The notes under the pieces are model-generated. The model was not told where the DNA came from. It saw nothing but the letters and a program-made list of their open reading frames with translations, and did not search any database. A stretch of DNA of 64,000 bases from Palsa-504 sp963844625 (GTDB lineage Bacteria > Actinomycetota > Actinomycetes > Streptosporangiales > Streptosporangiaceae). The position numbers and the translations under genes were made by a program. Positions 31,569 to 39,444 of this stretch are shown piece after piece; positions within the stretch are counted from its first letter, which is position 1; each line of letters starts with the position of its first letter. Where the stretch lies: NCBI GenBank assembly GCA_963844625.1, contig CAWJPF010000018.1:248001-312000 (forward strand), in the 5' to 3' direction.

Positions 31569-33254
31569 GTGGGGAGCAACTCCGGTGCCCGGCGACGGCA
31601 GGCCTTCCGCTCGCTGGCGGCCAACAAGACGCTCCTGCGCGTGCTGGCGGCGTATGTCCTGTTCGTCCTCGCCGAGAACGCGGTGTGGATCGCCATGCTG
31701 ATCTTCGCCTACGCTCACGGTGGTGCCGCCACCGCCGGGCTGGTGGCGGTGGCGCAGCTGGTGCCGGCCGCGGTGGTGGCTCCCCTGGTGGCGCCGCTGG
31801 CCGACCGGCGATCACCCGTGGTCGTGCTCGCGGGAGGTTACCTGGTCCAGGCGGCGGCGACGGGGGCGACGGCCGCGGCCGTCCTGGCGGGCACGCCGCT
31901 GGCGGCGTACGCGGCTAGCATCCTGGCCGTCACCGCGATGACCGTGACCCGGCCAGCGCAGTCCGCGCTTATCCCTTCGGTGGCTGTTACCCCCGATCAG
32001 CTGACGGCGGCCAACGTGGTCGCGGGCTGGCTGGAAGCCGCCGGCTTCGCGGCGGCGGGGCTGCTGGCCGGGGTCCTGATCTCCCTCGCTGGCGTGGGCA
32101 GCGTGTTCGTCGTGTGCGCCGGCCTCGGCATAGTGGCCGCGCTGCTCGTGGCCGGGCTCCGGGTAGCGGCCCTCGGGTCGTCCGGGCAGGAGGAATCCTC
32201 GGCGCTGGCGGACGCCCGCGCGGGCCTGCGGCTGGCCGTTCGGCAGCCGCGAATCCGGCTCATGCTGGCGTTGCTGACTGCGGCCTCGGTCGTGGCGGGT
32301 GCGCTCGACCTGCTTATCGTCATCCTGGCCATCAGCGTGCTCGGCCGCTCGCAGGCGTGGGCCGGTTACCTCGACTTCGCTTACGGCGCGGGAGCGGTGC
32401 TGGCCGCCACTGTCAGCGCGGTCCTGATCGGCCGGCGCCTGGGCGGGCCGATCCTGGCGGCGGCGCTGACGTTCAGCGCTGCGCTGGCGGCGCTCGCGTT
32501 CGGGCTCGGCCTGCCCGGGACCATAATCCTGCTGGTGGCGGCCGGAGCGGGCGATTGCCTGCTGGAGGTGGCCAGCCGCACCCTGTTGCAGCGCTCGGTT
32601 CGGCCCCAGCTGATCGGCCGGGTCTTCGGGGTGCTTGAGGGGTTCACGATGGCCGGGTACGCGCTGGGCGCGCTGCTCGTGCCGCTCCTGGTCCACCTGG
32701 GAGGCAGCCGACTCGCGCTGCTGGGGGTGGCGGCCGTGCTGCCGCTCGCGGCTATGGCCGGCGGCCGCGCCCTGTTCGGCCTCGACGCCGGGACCCCCGT
32801 TCCTGTGGTGGAAATCGCGCTGTTGCGCTCGCTCCCGTTGTTCGCCGAACTGCCCGCACCCGCGATCGAAGGCCTGGCGGCGGCTCTGGTTCCGGTGCAA
32901 CTGCCCGCCGGCGCCGTCCTGATCCGCCAGGGTGACCCGGGCGATGCCTACTATGCGATCGCCGCGGGCGAACTGGATGCCCGGCAGGACGGGCATTTCC
33001 TGCGCCGGTGCGAGCGCGGCGAGGGAGTAGGCGAGATCGCGCTGCTGCGTGCCATCCCGCGCACCGCGACCGTGACCGCCCATTCCGCCGCCACGGTGTA
33101 CGAGCTCAACCGGGAGCTTTTCCTGACGGCGGTGCTCGGACATGCCCCGACCCAACGGCAGGCGGACCGCATCGCCGACGCGCGGCTGGCCAGCGGCACT
33201 GCCCCGGGCATCCCGGGCACGGATGCGGGCACGGGCACGGGCACGGGCGAGTAA
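31569..33254 (+). CDS. MFS transporter fused to a cyclic-nucleotide-binding domain
   Basis: 561 residues from a GTG. The first ~410 residues form about 12 hydrophobic helices of the major facilitator superfamily (for example NAVWIAMLIFAYAHGGAATA, VAPLADRRSPVVVLAGGY, RPAQSALIPSVAVTPDQLTA, GRVFGVLEGFTMAGYALGAL), the type annotated as drug-efflux/MFS_3. After LFGLDAG a cNMP-binding domain begins (about 430-525): LPLFAELPAPAIEGLAAALV, AGAVLIRQGDPGDAYYAIAA, GEGVGEIALLRAIPRTATVT. The phosphate-binding cassette (GExALLxxxPRTATV) is well kept. Inference: export activity gated by cAMP or a related nucleotide. A short Thr-Gly tail ends the protein. Confidence 0.88.
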   Translation: MGSNSGARRRQAFRSLAANKTLLRVLAAYVLFVLAENAVWIAMLIFAYAHGGAATAGLVAVAQLVPAAVVAPLVAPLADRRSPVVVLAGGYLVQAAATGATAAAVLAGTPLAAYAASILAVTAMTVTRPAQSALIPSVAVTPDQLTAANVVAGWLEAAGFAAAGLLAGVLISLAGVGSVFVVCAGLGIVAALLVAGLRVAALGSSGQEESSALADARAGLRLAVRQPRIRLMLALLTAASVVAGALDLLIVILAISVLGRSQAWAGYLDFAYGAGAVLAATVSAVLIGRRLGGPILAAALTFSAALAALAFGLGLPGTIILLVAAGAGDCLLEVASRTLLQRSVRPQLIGRVFGVLEGFTMAGYALGALLVPLLVHLGGSRLALLGVAAVLPLAAMAGGRALFGLDAGTPVPVVEIALLRSLPLFAELPAPAIEGLAAALVPVQLPAGAVLIRQGDPGDAYYAIAAGELDARQDGHFLRRCERGEGVGEIALLRAIPRTATVTAHSAATVYELNRELFLTAVLGHAPTQRQADRIADARLASGTAPGIPGTDAGTGTGTGE

Positions 33255-33362
33255 AGGCGACGCTGACGCGGTTGTGGTGGCGTTTCCGCGGAAGCGCCTT
33301 GTGCAATGCTTCACAAGCCGCCAGCTTGATTCGCCGCCGTGATCGCAGGGCGACGTGCCGCG

Positions 33363-34742
33363 TCAGCGCTCGGCCGGCGTGTAGATCAGCTTCTTGTTCA
33401 CGAACTCATCGATGCCGTACGGGCCCAGCTCCCGGCCGACGCCGGAGCGCTTGGTGCCGCCGAACGGCAGGTCGGCCATTGATCCCTGTGGGCTATTGAT
33501 CCACACCATGCCGGTATCGAGCAGGTCCGCCACTTCGGCGGCCCGGGCCGGATCCGCACTGTAGACGACGCCGCCGAGCCCGAACGACGAGGAATTGGCC
33601 AGCTCTATGGCCTCCGAGACGTCGGCCACCCGGTAGATTACCGCCGCGGGACCGAACAGCTCCTCATGATAGGCCCGCATCTGCGGGGTGACGTCGGTGA
33701 GGACGGTGGGCTCGACGAACGCACCCGGCCGGTCGACCCGCCGGCCGCCGGTACGCAGCGTGGCGCCTTTGTCTACGGCGTCGCTGATCTGGTCCATCAG
33801 GTGCTCGGCCGCCCCCTCCGAGGACAACGGCCCGAGGTCCGAGGCGGGGTCCATGGGATCGCCCGGGTGCAGTACGGCCATCGCGGCGGTGAACTGGCCG
33901 ACGAACTCGTCATAGAGATCTCCGACGATGATGATCCGCTTGGCCGCGTTGCAGGCCTGGCCGGCGTTGCCCATCCGCCCGGCGACCGCGGCCCGCACGG
34001 TCTTGGTGACGTCGTCGCTGTCCAGGACGATGAACGGGTCCGATCCCCCGAGCTCGAGGACGACCTTCTTGAGGTTACGGCCCGCCACCTCGGCGACGGC
34101 GGAGCCGGCCCGCTCGCTACCCGTCACCGACACGCCGACCACTCGCGGATCGGCGATCATATCCGCGATCTGGCTGTTGGTGGCGAAGACGTTGATGTAG
34201 GCGTCCTCGGCCAGGCCCGCGTCACGGAAGATCTGCTCCATCGCCAGGGCCGACTCCGGGCACTGCGGCGCGTGCTTCAAGATGATCGTGTTACCGGCCA
34301 TCAGGTTCGGGGCGGCGAACCGGGCCACCTGGTAGTAGGGGAAATTCCACGGCATGATGCCGAGCAGCGGGCCGACCGGCTCCTTGCGGACCAGCGCCGT
34401 ACCTCCGGCCCGCGGGCTGAGCGGGGTGTCCGCCAGGAGCGCTGGTCCCTGCTCGGCGTAGTACTGGTAGATGCTTACCACCAGCCGGATCTCGCCCTTG
34501 GCCTCCCGGGTGGGCTTGCCCATCTCCCGGGTGATCAGCGCGGCCAGGTCATCAATCCGCTCCTTGTACAGCTCGGCCACCCGCTGCAGCACCTTGGTCC
34601 GCTCGTCCTTCGCGGTGGTCCGCCAGGACTGGTAGGCGCGGGCGGAACGCTCCAGTACCTGTTCGATCTCCGCGTCGGTGGCGGGGGCGAACTCTCGCTC
34701 GGTCTCGTTCGTGGCCGGATTGACGACCTTGAACTCGCTCAC
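33363..34742 (-). CDS. NAD(P)-dependent succinate-semialdehyde dehydrogenase
   Basis: 459 residues, the usual length of the short bacterial SSADH/aldehyde dehydrogenase subfamily (TIGR01780-like and GabD2-like). PWNFPYYQ (Asn of the oxyanion hole), VTGSERAG (coenzyme loop), catalytic Glu in VVLELGGSDP (E230) and Cys in GNAGQACNAAKR (C264), and the ending LPFGGTKRSGVGRELGPYGI are all present. It oxidises succinic semialdehyde to succinate in GABA or 4-hydroxybutyrate breakdown, or other aldehydes. GTG start with AAGGGA eight bases upstream. It lies alone, 107 bases before the carboxylesterase on the same strand. Confidence 0.9.
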   Translation of the reverse strand: MSEFKVVNPATNETEREFAPATDAEIEQVLERSARAYQSWRTTAKDERTKVLQRVAELYKERIDDLAALITREMGKPTREAKGEIRLVVSIYQYYAEQGPALLADTPLSPRAGGTALVRKEPVGPLLGIMPWNFPYYQVARFAAPNLMAGNTIILKHAPQCPESALAMEQIFRDAGLAEDAYINVFATNSQIADMIADPRVVGVSVTGSERAGSAVAEVAGRNLKKVVLELGGSDPFIVLDSDDVTKTVRAAVAGRMGNAGQACNAAKRIIIVGDLYDEFVGQFTAAMAVLHPGDPMDPASDLGPLSSEGAAEHLMDQISDAVDKGATLRTGGRRVDRPGAFVEPTVLTDVTPQMRAYHEELFGPAAVIYRVADVSEAIELANSSSFGLGGVVYSADPARAAEVADLLDTGMVWINSPQGSMADLPFGGTKRSGVGRELGPYGIDEFVNKKLIYTPAER

Positions 34743-34849
34743 TGCTGCCGTCCCTTCAGGCTTCTCGTCCAGTTGCCCACGATAGTCGCGGGCTAGCCGC
34801 CGGATAAGGCCGGACCCCGGATCTCTACCCGCGCAGGCCGTCGAGGTGG

Positions 34850-36460
34850 TCAGCCTGCGGCCAGGGCGGCCCAGAACGCGCAGTTGTGCGTGTTCGCGAA
34901 GTCAGTCTCGGTCTGCGGTGTGGGTGGCACCAGCGACTGTATCTTCTGGGTGACGTTGTTGAAGAGCGGCCAGAACGGGGGGCCGCCCGAGGAGGGCAAT
35001 CCGCGCTTGGCAAAGTCCGTCCAGTACCCCTTCATGGTCGCCGCCAGTTGCTCCTGCGGGGCCGAGAGCGCCTTCGGGAAGGCCGCCGTGGGCAGGTCCA
35101 TCAGGTACTGGATCTCGGACGCGTGGGCCGCACCGTAGGGGAAGCTGACCGGGGGCAGGAAAAGCTCCGGCGCGTTCTCGTCGTTGAACTCGTAGGCGAA
35201 GGTCGGCACGAAGCGCGAGACGGACTGATCGATGGTCAGCGCGGGGCACGCGAAGATGGCGTCCGTCCCGACCGCGCCGAGGGCGACCGACGGGCTGGGG
35301 AACGCGGTCAGCGGGTACTTGGCCGCGATGATTGCCGCCGCCGCCGCGGGAACTCCGAGCGTCGAGGAGATCATGCTCTGGTAGTTCGCGGCCGTGACCG
35401 GGGCGCCCTCGAGTTCGCTGAGCGCGACGAACAGCCGCCATTCGTCATGGTTCGTGCCGTTGATGATCGGGACGCGGTTGAAGTTGCCGGTGGCGAACGC
35501 GGTCCCGAGCGACTCCGGCAGCACCTCGGTGTTGATGTTCGGGGTGTAGCCGGCCGCGGTCTGGTCGGCCAGGATGGTCGAGACGGGCAGGCTCCGCAGG
35601 CAGGCCGCGGCCTGGCTGGCGCATCCGGCCTTGGTCGCGAATGCCTCACCGGCGGACTCGGCGCTCGCGAGCGAGGTCTGCGTGAGGTTGTATGATCCGC
35701 TCTCGGCGATCGCCTTTTCGAACAATCCCTTCGCCTGCGGCGATGCCACCTGCGACAGCGTGGACAAGCCGCCCGCGGACTCGCCGAAGATGGTCACGTT
35801 GTGCGGGCTGCCGCCGAAGCTGGCGATGTTGCGCTGCACCCAGCGCAGGGCGGCCTGCTGGTCCTCCAGGCCGTAGTCGCCCGACTGGCCGTTCGAGTCG
35901 GCCAGCGCCGGGTGCGCCAGGAAGCCGAGCGCACCGAGCCGGTAGTTGATGGTGACTACGGTCACACCGTCTGCCACCAGCCCGGTGGGGTCGTAGTCGT
36001 TGCTCTCGCCGCTCACCAGCGCGCCACCGTGGATCCATACCATGACCGGGCTGCCTGAACCAGGCTGGGCGTGGCTGGGCGTGAACACGTTCAGGAACAG
36101 GCAGTCCTCCGACGTGCTGGCCTGGCCGAAGGGCCCGGCCACCTGCGGGCAGTGCGGCGCGAACTGCGTCGCGTCGCGCACGCCAGACCAGCTCGCGGCG
36201 GGTTGCGGCGGCTGCCACCGCAGCGCGCCGACCGGCGGTGCGGCATACGGGATGCCGAGAAATTCATCGACCGCGCCATTGGCCAGGCCACGAACCGCCC
36301 CGTTCGCGGTGCCCGCTACCGGCCCGCTGGCGCTAGCGGTCACCTGCCCGGTGAGGGTGCTCGCGCTCACCGCGGGTGCGGCCGCGACCAGGGCACCCAG
36401 CGTGACTCCGGCTACCGCTAGCCGGGTGCGCACCTGCCGTCCGGTCCACGTCATGAACAT
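34850..36460 (-). CDS. Secreted type-B carboxylesterase / para-nitrobenzyl-esterase family
   Basis: 536 residues. The N-terminus has a signal peptide (RQVRTRLAVAGVTLGALVAA, probable cut near VSAS|T). Type-B signatures: EFLGIPYAAPPVGALRWQPP, EDCLFLNVFTP (disulphide Cys), VWIHGGALVSG, the nucleophile FGESAGG (S228), the acid region NTEVLPESLG and the His in AHASEIQYL. All belong to the cholinesterase-like carboxylesterase fold, which hydrolyses short esters outside the cell. Its promoter faces a TetR gene across a 160-base gap with a 20-bp inverted repeat, so it is probably the repressed target. Confidence 0.92.
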   Translation of the reverse strand: MFMTWTGRQVRTRLAVAGVTLGALVAAAPAVSASTLTGQVTASASGPVAGTANGAVRGLANGAVDEFLGIPYAAPPVGALRWQPPQPAASWSGVRDATQFAPHCPQVAGPFGQASTSEDCLFLNVFTPSHAQPGSGSPVMVWIHGGALVSGESNDYDPTGLVADGVTVVTINYRLGALGFLAHPALADSNGQSGDYGLEDQQAALRWVQRNIASFGGSPHNVTIFGESAGGLSTLSQVASPQAKGLFEKAIAESGSYNLTQTSLASAESAGEAFATKAGCASQAAACLRSLPVSTILADQTAAGYTPNINTEVLPESLGTAFATGNFNRVPIINGTNHDEWRLFVALSELEGAPVTAANYQSMISSTLGVPAAAAAIIAAKYPLTAFPSPSVALGAVGTDAIFACPALTIDQSVSRFVPTFAYEFNDENAPELFLPPVSFPYGAAHASEIQYLMDLPTAAFPKALSAPQEQLAATMKGYWTDFAKRGLPSSGGPPFWPLFNNVTQKIQSLVPPTPQTETDFANTHNCAFWAALAAG

Positions 36461-36582
36461 CCAGATCGCCTCATTTCCCGCCGCTGCGCTGATGTCTTTT
36501 CATACGGCCGAACGGGACGCGGTTCCCCGCGCCAGGGCAGGTGCTCTCGCACCTGCCTACGTGCGCTACCTGGGCTTTACCA

Positions 36583-36602
36583 AAAGTACGAATCAGTACT
36601 TT
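36583..36602. promoter_or_regulatory. 20-bp inverted repeat, probable TetR operator
   Basis: AAAGTAC, six bases (GAATCA), GTACTTT: a perfect 7-bp dyad in an AT-rich pocket. It lies 20 bases before the TetR start and about 120 bases before the carboxylesterase start on the other strand, fitting autoregulation plus control of the divergent gene. Confidence 0.65.
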
Positions 36603-36622
36603 AGAGCTACGTCCGCTACTGT

Positions 36623-37324
36623 ATGCCCGTGACCGACATCGGGCAAGGGGGGACGCTCGCCAGGACGCACGAGGGAAAGCCAGGTCTTCCCCGCGGCCGG
36701 AGCCACCTGCCGCTGTCGGCCGTACGCGCGTCGCAGCGGGAACGGCTGCTGCGGTCGGTGATCGCCGCGGTATCGGAATCCGGCTATCGGGCCGTCACCG
36801 TGGCCGACATCGTGCGGCGGGCCAGGGTGTCCCGGGCAGCCTTCTATGCCCACTTCGCGGACAAGGAGGACTGCTTCCTGGCCGCGACCGCCGAAGGCCG
36901 GGACCTCATGATCGCCCAGATAGTCTCCGCTACGCGCGCGCTGCCCGCCGACGCCTGCGACGAGGAGGCACTCCGGGTCGCGTGCCGGGCGTACCTCGCG
37001 TTTCTCGCCGGTGAGCCGGCGTTCGCACGGGTCTTTTATATCCACATGCCGACGGCGGGCCCGCGCGCGTTGGACCGGCTCGATGCCGCGCCCGGGCTGT
37101 TCGCTGATCTGAACCAGAGATGGCACCAGCGCGCGCGAGAGCATCACCCGGAATGGCCGTCGGTTCCTTCCGAGGCGTATCTCGCCCTCGCCGGGGCAAC
37201 GGTAGAACTGGTGCGATCGATGGTCCGCGCGGGCCGGACTGATGCTCTTCCCGAGCTCGAGGAAACCCTCGTGTCGCTGCACCTGGCGGTCCTGGCGGCC
37301 CTCCCCTGGCCGCCAGGAACCTGA
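36623..37324 (+). CDS. TetR-family transcriptional regulator
   Basis: 233 residues. After a ~40-residue basic extension comes the helix-turn-helix (RERLLRSVIAAVSESGYRAV, TVADIVRRARVSRAAFYAHF, ADKEDCFLAAT). The C-terminal half is helical (ARVFYIHMPTAGPRALDRLD), of the TetR_C_33-like type often seen in actinomycetes. Divergent from the secreted carboxylesterase and 20 bases from the inverted repeat at 36583-36602. The inducing ligand is unknown; a lipid or ester is plausible given the neighbour. Confidence 0.88.
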   Translation: MPVTDIGQGGTLARTHEGKPGLPRGRSHLPLSAVRASQRERLLRSVIAAVSESGYRAVTVADIVRRARVSRAAFYAHFADKEDCFLAATAEGRDLMIAQIVSATRALPADACDEEALRVACRAYLAFLAGEPAFARVFYIHMPTAGPRALDRLDAAPGLFADLNQRWHQRAREHHPEWPSVPSEAYLALAGATVELVRSMVRAGRTDALPELEETLVSLHLAVLAALPWPPGT

Positions 37325-37364
37325 CCCGGGAACGCCGATCCAATGCCAGCAGGGAAATGCGGGC

Positions 37365-37655
37365 CTATGAGGCTTGCCGGGCTACGCGGTCAAGGACCGA
37401 CTGGCGCAAGGCTACGGCGTCCACGTCCAGTGCCGACAGAACCTGCAGGGCGACGCCCTCGCTCTCGGCGAGGAGGCCGAGCAGCATGTCCTCGGTATCG
37501 ACGCGCTGGTGCCCGAGGTCAGTCGCTTCCCGCAGGGTCAGTCGCAGCGCGTTCTTGGCCCGCGGGGTGAAGGCCGGGCGAGGGAAGCGGAAGGCACCGG
37601 CGCCGAAGGTGTCGTCAGCCCGGCGCTGGATCTCCGAGACGTCAATGCCGATCAT
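37365..37655 (-). pseudogene. Clp N-terminal-repeat protein, truncated to one repeat
   Basis: The 96 residues from the ATG at 37655 form one Clp-N (ClpA/B/C R-domain) repeat: AFTPRAKNALRLTLREATDL, GHQRVDTEDMLLGLLAESEG, VALQVLSALDVDAVALRQSV. Complete actinobacterial Clp-N proteins have two such repeats (~150-240 residues). Upstream codons in the same frame continue the tail of a first repeat (GVPATGGQAAIDALSMIGID) but without a start, and 100 bases farther up stands a 23-bp hairpin. So the first repeat has been lost, probably by deletion up to the hairpin. A short functional adaptor cannot be excluded. Confidence 0.5.
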
Positions 37656-37749
37656 GGACAGCGCGTCTATGGCCGCCTGGCCTCCGGTCGCGGGGACCCC
37701 GGCTGCCTCCTCGCGCGTCCCTACGCTAGGTCCTCTGCACCTAGCACCC

Positions 37750-37801
37750 GGATATGTCTGCAGTTTCGGGGGCTATCACCCCCGAAACTGCAGACATATC
37801 C
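37750..37801. repeat. Perfect 23-bp inverted repeat, 6-base loop
   Basis: Arms 37750-37772 and 37779-37801 are exact complements (outer part GGATATGTCTGCAGTTTCGG, then GGG), loop CTATCA. This is one of the longest perfect stems in the window. No T-run follows on either strand. It stands between the truncated Clp-N gene and the end of the catabolic cluster. Confidence 0.75.
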
Positions 37802-37978
37802 ACGGCCGGCTCGCGGGAGGTAGATCCGGCGTGTGGCTCAGGTGGCTGGTGGGTGACACGTGATCCGGTGGGTTCCGAGGCGGCGACCGACGTGCCGCTG
37901 ATACGGGATACTTCGTTACTTTGGTCGCAATAGCGAGCGATCTTTATCACCTAGAAGCCGGGCATACTCACGATGACG

Positions 37979-38383
37979 CTAGCCGGACAGCGCCTCGCGG
38001 GCCGCCTTGAGCGACGAGCGTCTGGCGGAGTCGAGGTACTCCTCGACCCTGGTGATGTGCCCGTCGCGTACCTGCAGGTACATCGCGGCGTGCAGCTCGA
38101 CCTCCGCGCCGTTAGGCAGCCGGCCGCGCAGCACGTGCTGCTGCAGTACGCCGTCGGCGGCGATCGCCCGCCGGACGATGTCATAGCGCAGGCCTGACAC
38201 GGCCCGGTGCAGGCCTTGCAGTACCTTCAGATTCTCCTCGACGGGCTGCTCGAGCAGGTCATCGTTGTGCCAGATGACGGCGTCCGGGGCGTAGATCTCC
38301 CGCAGCGTGCCGATGTCGCCGGCTTCCAGCGCGGTGAAGAAGCGGATGACGAGTTCCTCGCTGATGGCGGTGTCCTCCTTCAT
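37979..38383 (-). CDS. SnoaL-like / NTF2-fold protein
   Basis: 134 residues from the ATG at 38381-38383 (AAGGAG follows inside the codons, GGTGTCC context upstream). The NTF2-like fold is indicated by SEELVIRFFTALEAGDIGTL, REIYAPDAVIWHNDDLLEQP, VLRGRLPNGAEVELHAAMYL and QVRDGHITRVEEYLDSARRS. Members are small isomerases, hydratases or ketosteroid-isomerase relatives; W-H-N and H-A-A-M could line a pocket. Its start overlaps the LLM gene's stop (ATGA), so it is translated with the CoA ligase-LLM unit and probably acts on an intermediate of that route. Confidence 0.82.
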   Translation of the reverse strand: MKEDTAISEELVIRFFTALEAGDIGTLREIYAPDAVIWHNDDLLEQPVEENLKVLQGLHRAVSGLRYDIVRRAIAADGVLQQHVLRGRLPNGAEVELHAAMYLQVRDGHITRVEEYLDSARRSSLKAAREALSG

Positions 38384-39444
38384 GGTCGATCCGCCGCCAG
38401 GGCAGCGCGGCCCATCATGGCGATGGTCTGCTCGTAGCCCCAGTCGCTGTCGACCGGGACCGGGAACAAGACCGGCAGGTCCACTCCGGCAGACCGGTAA
38501 TCCGCCAGCCGGGCGGCGCACTGGGCGGCGTTGCCGTGGGCCACGAACCCGTCGGCCACCTGCTGCGGCACCTCATCGGCCGCGCCGGCCCGGTCGCCCG
38601 CGAGCACGAGCTCGCGCACGCCCCGCAAGTCGACGCCGCCGACGCCCGCACCGGCACCGGCACCGCCGGCGCCGCCCGCGCCGGCGACACCACCGTTGGA
38701 TTCACCGAAGAGCCGGGGCGCGGCGGGATGCAGCACGTAGCTGGGCACAATCGCGCGGGCGGCCGCCGCGGCCGCGGCGGCATCATCGGACAGGCAGCAA
38801 TGCACCACGCAGGCGATCTCGACCGACGCCGGGTCCCGCCCGGCCGCCCGCGCGGCGGCGCGGACGGCGCCGGCCGCCTGCCCGGCCTGGGCGGGCGTCA
38901 TCAGGTTGAGGATCACGCCGTCGGCTATCCGGCCGGCCAGCTCGAGCATCCGGGGCCCGAGCGCGGCCAGGTAGACCGGCAGGTCCGCCCGCACGGGCGG
39001 GCTGTCGAGCGGGACAAGGCCGGTACGGAACACCTGGCCGTCGTACCCGGCGGTCTGGCCGCCCAGGATCGCCCGGACGACGGCTACGTATTCCTCGATC
39101 ATCGGCAGCGGCGCAAACGGCGGCACCCCGAACCTGGCGTTCATCACCGAGTTCGCCACGCCCAGGCCGAGCACGAACCGGCCGCCAGCGGCTTGGTCCA
39201 GCTGGGCCGCGGTCTTGGCGGCCAGCACCGGCGGCCGCAGGGCCGCGTTCGTGATCGCGGTCCCTACCCGCACCCGCTCAGTGGCGGCGATCACCGGATG
39301 GCACATCGACAGCGCGTCGCCGTGCCCCTCGGCGACGAACACCGCGCTGAAGCCGGCCTGCTCGGCGGCGCCGGCCAGGGCGCCGATGCGGGCCGGCGCC
39401 AGGCCGCTATGCGAGGCGATGGAGAGCCCGAGCGGCCCGCTCAT
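38380..39444 (-). CDS. LLM-class (probably F420-dependent) oxidoreductase
   Basis: 354 residues. Luciferase-like monooxygenase fold: LGLSIASHSGLAPARIGALA, GFSAVFVAEGHGDAL, TERVRVGTAITNAALRPPVL, AAQLDQAAGGRFVLGLGVAN, PVYLAALGPRMLELAGRIAD and GVILNLMTPAQA. Absence of partner flavin reductase and actinobacterial origin favour coenzyme F420. An Ala/Gly-rich insert (GVAGAGGAGGAGAGAG) interrupts the C-terminal third and is unusual. It overlaps both neighbours by four bases (ATGA), fixing the gene order ligase, LLM, SnoaL in one operon. Predicted to oxidise or reduce a CoA-linked or cyclic intermediate. Confidence 0.87.
   Translation of the reverse strand: MSGPLGLSIASHSGLAPARIGALAGAAEQAGFSAVFVAEGHGDALSMCHPVIAATERVRVGTAITNAALRPPVLAAKTAAQLDQAAGGRFVLGLGVANSVMNARFGVPPFAPLPMIEEYVAVVRAILGGQTAGYDGQVFRTGLVPLDSPPVRADLPVYLAALGPRMLELAGRIADGVILNLMTPAQAGQAAGAVRAAARAAGRDPASVEIACVVHCCLSDDAAAAAAAARAIVPSYVLHPAAPRLFGESNGGVAGAGGAGGAGAGAGVGGVDLRGVRELVLAGDRAGAADEVPQQVADGFVAHGNAAQCAARLADYRSAGVDLPVLFPVPVDSDWGYEQTIAMMGRAALAADRP

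Noticed and set aside
31812..33314. 500-codon minus-strand open frame opposite the MFS-cNMP gene
   Set aside because: Translation is Arg/Gly/His-rich noise with no hydrophobic or domain pattern; typical shadow in high-GC DNA.
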